Position numbers and translations under genes: made by a program
Origin: Aquimarina sp. RZ0
Lineage (GTDB): Bacteria > Bacteroidota > Bacteroidia > Flavobacteriales > Flavobacteriaceae
NCBI RefSeq assembly: GCF_008370685.1
Contig: NZ_VTZU01000030.1
Coordinates: forward strand, 16,394 to 80,393
DNA: 64,000 nucleotides
Direction of reading: 5' to 3'
Notes under the pieces: model-generated
What the model saw: the letters and a program-made list of their open reading frames with translations, nothing else
The model's database searches: none
What the model was told of the DNA's origin: nothing
Shown here: positions 1 to 9,004 of the stretch, piece by piece
Numbering within the stretch: the stretch's first letter is position 1
Layout of the letters: every line of letters starts with the position of its first letter

Positions 1-509
1 TCAGTGCAACAGAGCTAGCTCGCCAACTACGTCTTAGGGATATGGGGGGCATTATTGTAGTCGATTTCATAGACATGAATAATGCAGATAACCGAAGAAC
101 ACTCTTCAATCACTTACGTGAAGAGATGAAAGACGACAGGGCAAAGCATAAAATTTTACCGCCAAGTAAGTTTGGCTTGATTCAAATCACGCGACAGCGT
201 GTACGACCAGAAATGAATATCAAAACTCGTGAGGAAAACCCTAACGGAGGAAATGGTGAGATTGAGGCACCAATAGTTTTAATAGATAAAATTAAGGTCG
301 ATTTAGAAAAGTTAATTAAAAAAGAGTATAAAAAGATTACGCTAAGTGCGCATCCTTTTATCGCAGCTTTTTTAACTAAAGGATTTCCATCCACCCGTTT
401 TCAATGGTTTTTTAACCATAAAAAATGGGTAAAAATTATACCTAGAGACGCTTACACGTATTTAGAATATCATTTTCTCGATGAAAATGGAGAAGTGATA
501 AAATTATAA
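1..509 (+). CDS. rng: Ribonuclease E/G, C-terminal part (5' end outside window)
   Basis: The reading frame is already open at base 3 and continues through the internal ATG at 42, so this is the last ~168 residues of a longer protein. The stretch RLRDMGGIIVVDFIDM followed by LFNHLREEMKDDRAKHKI and FGLIQITRQR is the typical end of the RNase E/G catalytic domain (DNase I-like and small-domain part with the conserved D of VVDFIDM). RNase G-type enzymes are endoribonucleases that process rRNA 5' ends and start mRNA decay. It ends in an unstructured acidic/glycine linker and a short alpha/beta tail, without the long degradosome scaffold of proteobacterial RNase E, as is usual in Bacteroidota. A strong terminator follows directly. 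Family is confident; RNase E versus G cannot be settled from the C-terminus alone. Confidence 0.9.
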   Translation, partial: SATELARQLRLRDMGGIIVVDFIDMNNADNRRTLFNHLREEMKDDRAKHKILPPSKFGLIQITRQRVRPEMNIKTREENPNGGNGEIEAPIVLIDKIKVDLEKLIKKEYKKITLSAHPFIAAFLTKGFPSTRFQWFFNHKKWVKIIPRDAYTYLEYHFLDENGEVIKL

Positions 510-514
510 AACGA

Positions 515-546
515 AACCCAGCTTATTATGTATAGGCTGGGTTTTT
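515..546 (+). terminator. Rho-independent terminator after the RNase E/G gene
   Basis: The arms AAACCCAGC (515-523 region) and GCTGGGTTT (535-543) pair perfectly around a ~12-nt loop and run into TTTTTTGTTTTT. It begins five bases after the stop codon and separates the RNase gene from recX. Confidence 0.85.
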
Positions 547-589
547 TGTTTTTACTACATTTAATAAAAGCTTTGTACCTTTATACCGT

Positions 590-1066
590 ATGTATCAAAA
601 ACCACCTCAATCTATTACTGTATCCGAGGCACTTAAAAAAATGGAACACTATTGCGCCTATCAGGAAAGATGTCACAAGGACATCATGGACAAGTTGACG
701 ACTATGAGATTAATCCCGGAAGCAAAAGAAACAATTATTTTACACCTTTTAGAGCATAATTTCCTAAATGAAGAACGCTTTGCCAAAAGCTATGTCAGCG
801 GTAAATTCAGAATCAAAAAATGGGGAAAAAAGCGAATTATCAGAGAGCTTAAATTCAGACAAATATCTACCTATATTATAGAAAGTGCCCTAAAAGAAAT
901 CCCGGAGACAACCTACTTGGAAACTTTTCATGAATTAGCAGAAAAAAAAATGGCATCAATTACAGAACAAGACCCTACTAAAAAGAAAAAAAAACTAATT
1001 GATTACCTATTGTATCGAGGCTGGGAAAATCAATTAGTTTTTGAAAAGGTGAATGAACTTTCTTAG
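590..1066 (+). CDS. recX: Regulatory protein RecX
   Basis: 158 residues, all helical. RecX binds RecA filaments and inhibits recombinase and coprotease activity. The features seen are the three-helix repeats of the family: an N-terminal ALKKMEHYCAYQERCHKDI repeat, a middle LLEHNFLNEERFAKSYVSGKFRIKKWGK segment (the family signature is an L..GFLDDxRFAxxYVxxR..kk.G..rI pattern) and a third repeat ending DYLLYRGWENQLV. The ATG at 590 lies just after the terminator of the RNase gene, so recX has its own promoter, which I could not place clearly. The stop is 11 bases from the convergent S41 peptidase gene. No oddities; length is normal for the family. Confidence 0.92.
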   Translation: MYQKPPQSITVSEALKKMEHYCAYQERCHKDIMDKLTTMRLIPEAKETIILHLLEHNFLNEERFAKSYVSGKFRIKKWGKKRIIRELKFRQISTYIIESALKEIPETTYLETFHELAEKKMASITEQDPTKKKKKLIDYLLYRGWENQLVFEKVNELS

Positions 1067-1077
1067 TAATGAACTGT

Positions 1078-2484
1078 TTAATTACTCAATAACTTGACAG
1101 CTCTATCGATGCCACTATCTTTTTCTTCCATAAAATCTTCATTAGAAAACAATGGAGCTCTATTCTCTTCTGCTGGTCCAACCCCTATCGCTTCATAAAC
1201 TACTCCTTGTGCATCACTATACACTTCATTAGACAGGCTTAGCTCTGCTCCATTAGGCAGTATATGCGAAAGAATATCAGAAAATCCACCATTTGTGTTT
1301 TCCCCAGCAATAGTTACGTATGGCGCATCTTTTAAACATAAAGTAAAGATCTCTGCAGCACTAGCGGTAAGAGGACTGGTAAGCAACACAATATCACCTG
1401 TGAATTGAAAATCTCCTTTGGGCTCCACAGATATCGTTGTTAACTCTGTAAACCCGTCTCCTAACCTTGCTTTTTTAGAAAATGCAATGCGTTGCTGATC
1501 CATAAATCTGGAGGCTATATCTACAGCAACTACATCCAATCCTCCGCCATTAAAACGGATATCTAGTACTAATTTAGAGACTTCGGAATTCTTCAGATCA
1601 TTCATCATTTTGTCGAGTACTGTATTCAATGTTGCTAACTCATCATTAATGCCGGATCCATATCCTGCCATCCCAAAAATATTAACATACCCAATATCAT
1701 CTGTGATCGTACCCCAAGCTATATTTTCACTTTGATCAATCTCAAAATCTCCACCGAGATATTTTATAATCATCTCTATCTTTTGGTCATAGGCTCTGCT
1801 ATAACTATCTCCATCACTAATTACATACTCACCACTAAGGTTTGAATTTAATCGCTCCAGTAAACTCTGTGATTCTGAACCAATACCAATACCATTAGCT
1901 TCATCATAAATACCTACATGCCCATCTTCAAAAAGGAGAAGCAAATCCTCTATAATATCATAAAAATTCTCTGAGGTTACCTGTTCTCTTAAACTATGAT
2001 ATTGCGCCCAATCCACATCTCTGAGTTCAAAAAAAGCATAATAATCATTAAAAATATGCCAAAAATGATCAAAATTCACTTTTGGATCTTCTGTCTCAGA
2101 AATCTGACCCGGTAGACAAAACTCATTTTGATTTGGCAGTCTGGTCAACTTAATATCTGCAATCAATAATTCTGAACTCCCTACTAATTCATCCGGACCA
2201 ACCAGATTGAATTCCACTCCCAAAAAATCTTCTGATGTAAAATCACCTTCTAAAACTGAGCATCCAATGCTATTTATATTATATGCTACATCTTTACCAT
2301 CAGTAAACTCTAATATATATCCTTTATCAGCAACCAACCAAAAACCATTTATAGAGTCTTGAGGAGGAGGAGGAGGACTATCATCATCCGACTGACAAGC
2401 TATAAAAAAAACTAACATTATACATAAAAAATATCTTTTGATAGTACGCATACATTTTATTGTATTATAATTGTGTGAATTCAT
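1078..2484 (-). CDS. S41 family peptidase lipoprotein (copy 1)
   Basis: Secreted tail-specific-type serine peptidase predicted to be lipid-anchored. The lipobox is FFIAC followed by QSDDDSPPPPP. The C-terminal half carries the S41 fold: LDIRFNGGGLD (oxyanion strand) and SPLTASAAEIF, in which the Ser of SAAE is the expected nucleophile; the later GENTNGG segment resembles the Lys/Gly region. An N-terminal domain of ~130 residues with a conserved CLPxQI motif precedes it. The open frame extends to 2553, but the 5' sequence of the tandem copy (2655-4058) is homologous only from the ATG at 2484, and a third ATG at 2451 would give the shortest signal peptide (MRTIKRYF). I use 2484; 2451 is equally possible. 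Substrate unknown. Tandem duplicate of the next gene. Confidence 0.85.
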   Translation of the reverse strand: MNSHNYNTIKCMRTIKRYFLCIMLVFFIACQSDDDSPPPPPQDSINGFWLVADKGYILEFTDGKDVAYNINSIGCSVLEGDFTSEDFLGVEFNLVGPDELVGSSELLIADIKLTRLPNQNEFCLPGQISETEDPKVNFDHFWHIFNDYYAFFELRDVDWAQYHSLREQVTSENFYDIIEDLLLLFEDGHVGIYDEANGIGIGSESQSLLERLNSNLSGEYVISDGDSYSRAYDQKIEMIIKYLGGDFEIDQSENIAWGTITDDIGYVNIFGMAGYGSGINDELATLNTVLDKMMNDLKNSEVSKLVLDIRFNGGGLDVVAVDIASRFMDQQRIAFSKKARLGDGFTELTTISVEPKGDFQFTGDIVLLTSPLTASAAEIFTLCLKDAPYVTIAGENTNGGFSDILSHILPNGAELSLSNEVYSDAQGVVYEAIGVGPAEENRAPLFSNEDFMEEKDSGIDRAVKLLSN

Positions 2485-2654
2485 ATTAGTATTGATTTTA
2501 AAGGTTTTAATACTACTTATATATATGACAAGTGAAAAAATTAAGGGTTGCATTGATCAACTTATTTATAAATAAAACACATATTTAACACATCCTGTTT
2601 TAATTATCAAATACTTAAGCCCAATATATTTTTAGAATAATCAACGTATGTAGT

Positions 2655-4058
2655 TTAATTGCGTAACAATTCAATTGCTCTTTCTATTCCACTATCTTTT
2701 TCTTCACTAAAATCTTCGTAGGAAAATACAGGAATTCTATTTTCTTCATTATCAGGTCCTATTCCAATAGCCTCAAAAACTGTTCCTTCTACATCACTAT
2801 ACACTTCGTTAGACAACACAACTGTTGCTCCATTTGGTAAAGAATGAGTAAGTTCTGTGGAAAAAACACCTTGGGTATTTTCTCCAACGATTGTCACATA
2901 AGATAAATCCTTAAGGCATAAAACAAATGACTCGGCTGCACTTGCCGTAACAGGGCTCGTTAAAAGAACAATATCATCTGTAAATTGAAAATCTCCTTTT
3001 GGACCTATTGAAATTGTTTTAGGTGCGGTAAAATTATCTCCTAGCCTATTCTTATAGGAATAAACAGGGAGTTCTCTATTCACAAAACGTGATGCAATAT
3101 CCATTGAGATTTTTCCGTGACCACCTCCATTAAAACGAATATCTATAATTAACTTAGAAACTCCCCATTCTTTTACAGTATTCATTACATCATCAAGAGC
3201 TTCATTGAGTGCTGATATTTCATTTTCAAAACTACTACCAAAATCCTCCATATCATTTATTGACACATAGCCTATATCATCTCTCACTAATCCCCAAAAC
3301 ATATTACCCCCATCGTTTTGAAACAGTTCTCCTACAATGTACTTTTCTACTATTATATTATTTTTTATTTCTAAAGTTTCCCAATAATCGTCTATATCTT
3401 TGATAATTAAATCTCCTTGAAGATTCGTGTTTAATCGTTCGATTAAACTTGGAAATCCAGATTCGATTTCTATATTATTATCTTCATCATTTAAACTTAC
3501 ATGTCCATCTTTTAACTTAAGAACCAGCTCTTCAATGACATCATAAAAATTATCTTCTGTAACCTGATCCCCTAAATTTTTAAAATCTCCCCAATTCACA
3601 TTTCTTTTTTCAAAAAACGCATAATAATCATTAAATATATTCCAGAAATAGTCATAGTTTATCTTTGGATCTTTTGTGTTTGCTATTTGGTCGGGTAAAC
3701 AATGATCGTGTTGATTTGGTAATCTCACAAAATTAATTTCTACTTCAAAAAGATCCGAAGTCCCCAGAAGCTCATTTGCACTCACTTCTTCTAACCTTAA
3801 CCCTGCTAGTTCTTCTGGTTTAAAATCATCATTGAGAATTGTACACCCGGCAGCGGATATATTGTACAATACATTTTTATCATCGCTAAGCTCGATAATA
3901 TACCCTTTATCTTCAGCAAACCAAAAACCATGTATAGCTTGTTCTATTGGAGATTGATCATCATCTGATTGGCAGCTTATCAGAAAAACCGATATTATGA
4001 ATAAAAAATATCTTTTAGTAAACATAGATCTTATCGTATTATAATTATATCTATTCAT
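2655..4058 (-). CDS. S41 family peptidase lipoprotein (copy 2)
   Basis: 467 residues, clearly paralogous to the downstream neighbour across its whole length (same lipobox context SCQSDDD, same CLPDQI, same IFNDYYAFFE segment). The lipobox is FLISC. Catalytic features are IDIRFNGGGHG and SPVTASAAESF with the Ser of SAAE. The protein is expected to sit in the outer or inner membrane with the peptidase domain in the periplasm or outside. The two copies are 170 bp apart and both are preceded by the same leader (TTAAAATCAATACTA just before ATG), which suggests that the promoter region was duplicated too. The gene lies downstream of a membrane AraC regulator on the same strand. Substrate unknown. 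Confidence 0.87.
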   Translation of the reverse strand: MNRYNYNTIRSMFTKRYFLFIISVFLISCQSDDDQSPIEQAIHGFWFAEDKGYIIELSDDKNVLYNISAAGCTILNDDFKPEELAGLRLEEVSANELLGTSDLFEVEINFVRLPNQHDHCLPDQIANTKDPKINYDYFWNIFNDYYAFFEKRNVNWGDFKNLGDQVTEDNFYDVIEELVLKLKDGHVSLNDEDNNIEIESGFPSLIERLNTNLQGDLIIKDIDDYWETLEIKNNIIVEKYIVGELFQNDGGNMFWGLVRDDIGYVSINDMEDFGSSFENEISALNEALDDVMNTVKEWGVSKLIIDIRFNGGGHGKISMDIASRFVNRELPVYSYKNRLGDNFTAPKTISIGPKGDFQFTDDIVLLTSPVTASAAESFVLCLKDLSYVTIVGENTQGVFSTELTHSLPNGATVVLSNEVYSDVEGTVFEAIGIGPDNEENRIPVFSYEDFSEEKDSGIERAIELLRN

Positions 4059-4226
4059 AGTAGTATTGATTTTAAGGATTATTTTTATCAGTTTTGATTA
4101 GCAAAAAAATCAGTTTCAAAATGACTTTTCAGAAAAAGTAACAGGATTAACTAGCCATGAAACACCTTTTAACGCTTGTCAAAACTAAACAGGACAAAAG
4201 AAACTAATGTCCCATATTATTAAGAT

Positions 4227-5396
4227 TTAAAAATTTGGAACCTTTTTGTGATTTGATTTGAACTGACTTGGAGTAAGCCCTGTTTCTTTTTTAAATGAAG
4301 TATAGAATGTTGTTTTAGACTTAAAACCTGCTTCTAATCCTATTGCCAATACACTATATTTATCAAATTCTGTATTAAGAATCATGTCTTTAACTTCCTG
4401 TACCCGATATGAATTAATGTATACGGCAAAATTTTTTTTCGTAATGTCATTTACGATCTGCGATAGATAACCTGTACTAATATTTAATCGTTTTGCTATC
4501 GCCTCCTGACTCAAATTAGGATCACGATAGATATAGTCTTTTTTGAGTAAGTTTTCTAGTTTTTGAAAATATCTATTATCTTCTGAAAACGAATTACTCA
4601 AAACCATTTGATTTTTACTTTTTACCTCATCAAGAGTTTCTAGCATACTTATACCTGAAATATCACTTTTAATACCGCTAACAAGACCTCTATAAGCACC
4701 TGTAAGTTTTAATCTATAAACCCCATTATATACTAACCAAAATATAAATACAGAAGTACTGGTACATATAATAGAAATCCCTATTTCATAACTTATCCCA
4801 AAAATCATATCGATGATATCTATTATAATCCATAATGTTACCAGAAAAAATGTCCAAATACATGATGCTTTCAACCATTTATTATTAGGGTAGTTCGTAT
4901 ATTTTTCTTCACTAATCACCTTATATGACCACATAATCAGAATAAAATTGAATGAATAGTATCCAAATTCCTGAAAACCAAAAACCCAATCATACACTAA
5001 TTCTGTGTAATCATAAGAATCAGCAAACCATTGATAAGCCACTTCCAGATTAAAAAACGCATTAATGACAACAGAAAAGAAAAAAGGAACATACAACCAA
5101 TACATTTTCCTGTTTTTTTCTAAATCATGATTGATTGATTTTAAAATATAAAGAAAGAAAAAAACCGGAAACAGGAATATCCATTCGATATCATACAATA
5201 TCATAAAATCTGGATACATTTCAAATACACCCTCAAAATCAAGATAAACATTGAGCATTAATGAAGTTAACACCAGAATCGAATATCCCAAATACTTATT
5301 GATATGACTTCTAAAAAAAGGAGAGAAAAGTATCGAAAGTCCAAACACAAATCCCTGGGAAAAACTAACAAGCAATAATAGATTCATAAATTTCAT
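4227..5396 (-). CDS. Membrane-anchored AraC-family transcriptional regulator
   Basis: 389 residues with two parts. Residues ~1-230 contain about seven hydrophobic segments. The last ~100 residues are an AraC-type double helix-turn-helix: LSQEAIAKRLNISTGYLSQI is the first HTH, and the second ends in AIGLEAGFKSKTTFYTSFKK followed by TGLTPSQFK, the AraC signature. A charged linker lies between them. Such 7TM-AraC fusions are common in Flavobacteriia and are thought to sense a signal in the membrane and bind DNA directly, but ligand and target are unknown. It is followed downstream by two S41 lipoproteins, plausible targets. A second regulator of the same build is at 12059-13282, also followed by a lipoprotein. 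Confidence 0.88.
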   Translation of the reverse strand: MKFMNLLLLVSFSQGFVFGLSILFSPFFRSHINKYLGYSILVLTSLMLNVYLDFEGVFEMYPDFMILYDIEWIFLFPVFFFLYILKSINHDLEKNRKMYWLYVPFFFSVVINAFFNLEVAYQWFADSYDYTELVYDWVFGFQEFGYYSFNFILIMWSYKVISEEKYTNYPNNKWLKASCIWTFFLVTLWIIIDIIDMIFGISYEIGISIICTSTSVFIFWLVYNGVYRLKLTGAYRGLVSGIKSDISGISMLETLDEVKSKNQMVLSNSFSEDNRYFQKLENLLKKDYIYRDPNLSQEAIAKRLNISTGYLSQIVNDITKKNFAVYINSYRVQEVKDMILNTEFDKYSVLAIGLEAGFKSKTTFYTSFKKETGLTPSQFKSNHKKVPNF

Positions 5397-5490
5397 GGAT
5401 CATTTTGTATGGTTTGTACTTCAAAAGACAAAAACGAACAACAAGGGTTGCAATACAAAACTTAAATGAGAGGTAAGATGCTATGCAAAA

Positions 5491-6387
5491 CTACGAATCC
5501 TTTGCTCTATTTGTTCTTTTAATTGCTAGCTCGTTTTTATATTGAATCCATTTTGACCCACGAATCCGACGCATAAAATTATCAAAATATCGCATAAAGA
5601 AGATATTATATGCAGCTTTATTCATATTCCCTAATTTTGTAGCCATTGCTCGTATACTCATAGAAAAACCAGGTGTGGTATAGGTCATCTGATGCCAATA
5701 TCCTTCTGGCATATACAAAGTTTCTCCGTGTGTAAGATGTGTAACATATCCTTTGGCTTTCTTAAGTGCCGGCCACTTTTTTAAATCAGGGTTGGTAAAA
5801 TCAATATCCTGATGTGCGATTAACGCATGAGGTACTTTATATAGGTATTTGGTTTCTGAAGGTGGAAATAATATGCATTGTTTCTCGCCGTGAAAATGAA
5901 AATGCAATATATTTCCATAATCAATATCATAATGCATAAACACTTTGGATCCCTTACCTCCAAAAAAAAGATATGGCATTTTTTTAAGCAACCTCAGACC
6001 TATATCGGGATATCTATAATCACTCCTGAGTTTTGGCACTTCTTTTAATAGGTTATACAGAAAAATTCGATAGCCGGTAGGTTTGGTTTTTAACAACTGT
6101 ACATATTCGCTCATTTTCATGCTCATATGTGGTTCGTTAAACTTAAATTCAGCATTTATAGGTCTATTATCAAAAAGAGGTACTTCTTTATGACCTGCAA
6201 CTTCATTAATGTAATCTAAGCTCCATTTTTCATACGCTGGCCAATCTTCAATCAATTGCTCGATTACCACTGGCTTTTGTGGTATGAAATAATTTTCAAG
6301 AAACTCCTTCTTCGTTACTGTCTTTACTCTTGTTATTTGTTCTAAATTTAATTTCACAGATAATTGCTTAAGATCAGCATCTATCAA
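5491..6387 (-). CDS. Cupin-like / JmjC-domain hydroxylase (cupin_8)
   Basis: 298 residues. The features seen are an N-terminal FIPQKPVVIEQLIEDWPAYEKW block typical of factor-inhibiting-HIF-like enzymes, then the metal-binding HYDIDYG (HxD) near residue 152, HFHGEKQCILFPPSE, and YMPEGYWHQM carrying the distal His. The HxD...H set suggests an Fe(II)/2-oxoglutarate dioxygenase fold with JmjC-type topology that could hydroxylate a protein or small molecule; the substrate is unknown. It lies 97 bp downstream of bioB on the same strand and could be co-transcribed with it. No signal peptide, so cytoplasmic. It could instead be a non-catalytic cupin, but the metal ligands look intact. Confidence 0.82.
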   Translation of the reverse strand: MIDADLKQLSVKLNLEQITRVKTVTKKEFLENYFIPQKPVVIEQLIEDWPAYEKWSLDYINEVAGHKEVPLFDNRPINAEFKFNEPHMSMKMSEYVQLLKTKPTGYRIFLYNLLKEVPKLRSDYRYPDIGLRLLKKMPYLFFGGKGSKVFMHYDIDYGNILHFHFHGEKQCILFPPSETKYLYKVPHALIAHQDIDFTNPDLKKWPALKKAKGYVTHLTHGETLYMPEGYWHQMTYTTPGFSMSIRAMATKLGNMNKAAYNIFFMRYFDNFMRRIRGSKWIQYKNELAIKRTNRAKDS

Positions 6388-6484
6388 AATTTAATAATGC
6401 CTATCGTATCAAAGTTAATCAATATCAAGTTTGTTAAACTTAAAATATAATGAAAGCCTTACTCATATATTTCTAATACAGCTA

Positions 6485-7588
6485 TCAATTTTTATCAACT
6501 ACTATTTTTGATTTCTGTTTAGCTACCTCATTTTTGTCAATAGTATGACCGGGTCTGGTCCATTTTGGTTTTTCTCCTTTTGCTTCATACTTAGAATCTT
6601 TAGCTTCTATGGTATCTGGTTGAGATTTCTTTACAAAAGGTTTTTGAGGGTTTAACCCTAACTTTTTAAACATCTCCATATCCTCATTAACATCTGGATT
6701 TGGGGTTGTCAATAATTTATCTCCTGCAAAAATAGAATTTGCTCCTGCAAAAAAGCACATTGCCTGTCCTTCTCTGCTCATCTCTGTTCTCCCTGCGGAT
6801 AATCTTACCTGCGTTTGTGGCATTACGATCCTGGTCGTTGCAACCATTCTGATCATATCCCAGATCTCTACCGGTTTTTGATCTTCCATAGGTGTTCCAT
6901 CTACAGCAACAAGTGCATTGATAGGCACAGACTCTGGCTGAGGGTTTAATCTTGCCAAAGCTACCAGCATTCCAGCTCGATCTTCTATCTTTTCACCCAT
7001 TCCGATAATCCCACCACTACACACGGTAACATTCGTTTTACGAACATTATCAATAGTTTCTAACCGATCCTCATATCCTCTGGTAGAAATAACTTCTTTA
7101 TAATACTCTTCTGATGTATCAAGATTATGATTATATGCATATAGACCGGCTTCTGCCAACCGTTGCGCCTGATTTTCTGTAATCATACCTAAGGTACAAC
7201 ACACCTCCATATCCAGTTTATTAATAGTTCGCACCATTTCCAGCACATTATCAAACTCTGGTCCATCTTTTACATTTCTCCAGGCGGCTCCCATACATAC
7301 TCTGGAACTCCCCGAAGCTTTAGCTCTCAATGCCTGTGCTTTTACCTGCTGTACACTCATCAGATCATTCCCTTCTATATCAGTATGATATCTGGCAGCC
7401 TGCGGACAATAGCCACAATCTTCAGGACACCCTCCTGTTTTTATGGATAACAAAGTAGAAACCTGCACCGTATTCGGGTCGTGGTACTCTCTATGTACTG
7501 TAGCTGCTTCATATAGCAGTTCCATCATGGGTTTATTATAAATATCCAGAATCTCTTGTGATGTCCAATCGTGTCTTACAACGCTCAT
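6485..7588 (-). CDS. bioB: Biotin synthase
   Basis: 367 residues. BioB is a radical-SAM enzyme that inserts sulfur into dethiobiotin in the final step of biotin synthesis. The radical-SAM cluster motif CPEDCGYC has Cys54, Cys58 and Cys61. The family segments CMGAAWRNVKDGPEFD, CCTLGM, YNHNLDTSEEYY and the Arg-containing VRLSAGRTEM of the [2Fe-2S] site are all present. The C-terminus has ~40 extra charged residues (EAKDSKYEAKGEKPKW onwards) beyond the TIM barrel. It is separate from the bioF-bioA operon at 15961-21609 and sits between a ketoacyl synthase upstream and a cupin downstream. A TAnnTTTG box lies 24-31 bases upstream of the ATG. Confident. Confidence 0.97.
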   Translation of the reverse strand: MSVVRHDWTSQEILDIYNKPMMELLYEAATVHREYHDPNTVQVSTLLSIKTGGCPEDCGYCPQAARYHTDIEGNDLMSVQQVKAQALRAKASGSSRVCMGAAWRNVKDGPEFDNVLEMVRTINKLDMEVCCTLGMITENQAQRLAEAGLYAYNHNLDTSEEYYKEVISTRGYEDRLETIDNVRKTNVTVCSGGIIGMGEKIEDRAGMLVALARLNPQPESVPINALVAVDGTPMEDQKPVEIWDMIRMVATTRIVMPQTQVRLSAGRTEMSREGQAMCFFAGANSIFAGDKLLTTPNPDVNEDMEMFKKLGLNPQKPFVKKSQPDTIEAKDSKYEAKGEKPKWTRPGHTIDKNEVAKQKSKIVVDKN

Positions 7589-7611
7589 AAATTAACAGTA
7601 TGTGAATTTTT

Positions 7612-7619
7612 CAAAAGTA
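7612..7619 (-). promoter_or_regulatory. Candidate -7 box of the bioB promoter
   Basis: On the minus strand this reads TACTTTTG, an exact TAnnTTTG match to the Bacteroidota -7 element, ~24 bases upstream of the bioB ATG. A TTG lies upstream at a spacing of about 21, slightly long for the -33 element. No BirA-like palindrome was seen beside it. Confidence 0.5.
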
Positions 7620-7700
7620 ATTGTTTAAAATCAAAAAACACAAATTAGATTTATCAAATTCAATGATTTTAATAACAATAAATTGTTGAAATCATTATTC

Positions 7701-8864
7701 TCATACCGGTAGTTCCAGTAAGATACTAACAGCATTCCCCCCAAATCCCACTGCATTTACCATAATCTTGCTTAATGAATCAGGCGATACACCCTCTATA
7801 TAAGGGACTGGAATAAACTCTTGATGTTTCATCATCAAAATTGCTAATTCTATACTCAAAATTCCACTCGCTCCGAAGGTGTGCCCAATTTTCCATTTAT
7901 TGGTCGTTAAAGCAGGGATATGTTCTTTAAAAACGGATTTAATTGCATTATATTCTGCCATATCTCCTTTTACAGTTCCCGGTGCGTGTAATACAATTGC
8001 ATCTATTTCCTGAGGAGTTGTGCCGGATAATGCCATTTTCATAGAATCCTGAAAACAATCTGCATGAGTAGATATCGATATATTATGTTTTAAAGGCTCT
8101 GTTGCGTACCCTATCCCCGTTACTAATGCTACTGCGTTCTCTTTAACTCCATTCTCTAAACAAGCAACAGCAGCTCCTTCTCCCAAAAACATAGAGTTTC
8201 TGGTTTTACCCCAATTCATTGCCTGACATGGATATACGTCTTCTTGACCGGAAGCATATATTTTTAAAGCTTTCATCTGGGCGATGGTAAATGGAGTTAG
8301 TGGAGCTTCACTCCCTCCTACCAAAAACTTATCGCTCAACCCTGATTGAAGCCATGCAATACCATTTAGCACAGCGTGCAAAGCGGTGGAACATGTAATA
8401 GAATGACTAATCTCCGGACCTTTTGACCTGAGATCTTGCGCTATCCAGGAAGAAATATTACCTAGGGTTGTGGTAGGCGAACTTAATGTAGCTGATTGAT
8501 GCGTCTTTAGAAATTCTTTATGATATTTTTCAAATAGATGAGTAGCCCCTCTGGAAGACCCCATATTAATCCCGAAATTAAATTCCTGCTCCCAATTTGC
8601 CTCTCTGATAGCAGCTCTTGCCGCAAAAATCCCAAATAACACCGAATCATCCAGAGATGCGTACTGTGAATTCTCTATCTTTAGTTTTTCAATTTCTTTT
8701 TTGCATTCTTCAGGTAATTGAGCAATGGGTGTTTTTTGATCTCCAAAAGCTTCAAAAGTAATATTGTGAGTATGATTTTTATATTCGCTCCAAATCTTCT
8801 CAGGGATAAATCCCAATGGGGATATCGATGAAATTCCGGTTATAGACACAGGGTTTTGCAACAC
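7701..8864 (-). CDS. Beta-ketoacyl synthase (biotin-associated KAS II-like)
   Basis: 387 residues of thiolase fold. The Claisen-condensing triad is visible: Cys158 in SITCSTALHA, His293 in VLHAPGTVKGD and His328 in WKIGHTFGASG. The canonical HGTGT around the second residue is HAPGT here, which sets it apart from housekeeping FabF. The start is GTG at 8864 (a TTG follows immediately). In flavobacteria a synthase of this kind is often linked to biotin genes; a role in making the pimeloyl-ACP chain is inferred. Here it stands directly upstream of bioB, with its own well-formed promoter, and is split from bioA by ~7 kb of unrelated genes. It could also belong to another acyl pathway. Confidence 0.82.
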   Translation of the reverse strand: MLQNPVSITGISSISPLGFIPEKIWSEYKNHTHNITFEAFGDQKTPIAQLPEECKKEIEKLKIENSQYASLDDSVLFGIFAARAAIREANWEQEFNFGINMGSSRGATHLFEKYHKEFLKTHQSATLSSPTTTLGNISSWIAQDLRSKGPEISHSITCSTALHAVLNGIAWLQSGLSDKFLVGGSEAPLTPFTIAQMKALKIYASGQEDVYPCQAMNWGKTRNSMFLGEGAAVACLENGVKENAVALVTGIGYATEPLKHNISISTHADCFQDSMKMALSGTTPQEIDAIVLHAPGTVKGDMAEYNAIKSVFKEHIPALTTNKWKIGHTFGASGILSIELAILMMKHQEFIPVPYIEGVSPDSLSKIMVNAVGFGGNAVSILLELPV

Positions 8865-8876
8865 TTAATTTTTCAG

Positions 8877-8907
8877 CAAATGTAGGGGTTTGTTCCATTC
8901 TGTTCAA
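8877..8907 (-). promoter_or_regulatory. Promoter of the ketoacyl synthase gene
   Basis: The minus strand holds TTG (8907-8905), a 20-base spacer and TACATTTG (8884-8877). This matches the Bacteroidota TTG-N17/20-TAnnTTTG promoter and would start transcription only a few bases before the GTG start codon. Confidence 0.65.
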
Positions 8908-9004
8908 CTGTCTACTGTATTTTTCTTTTTAATTCCCAAACTTTAATTGTAACAAAAACCAAAGTCTTATGACTTATATAATAACCAAATAAGAATGAAT
9001 TGAT

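Noticed and set aside
2485..2553. Longer N-terminus for the first S41 lipoprotein (start at 2553)
   Set aside because: It would put 23 extra residues before the lipoprotein signal peptide, and the tandem paralogue has no matching extension.
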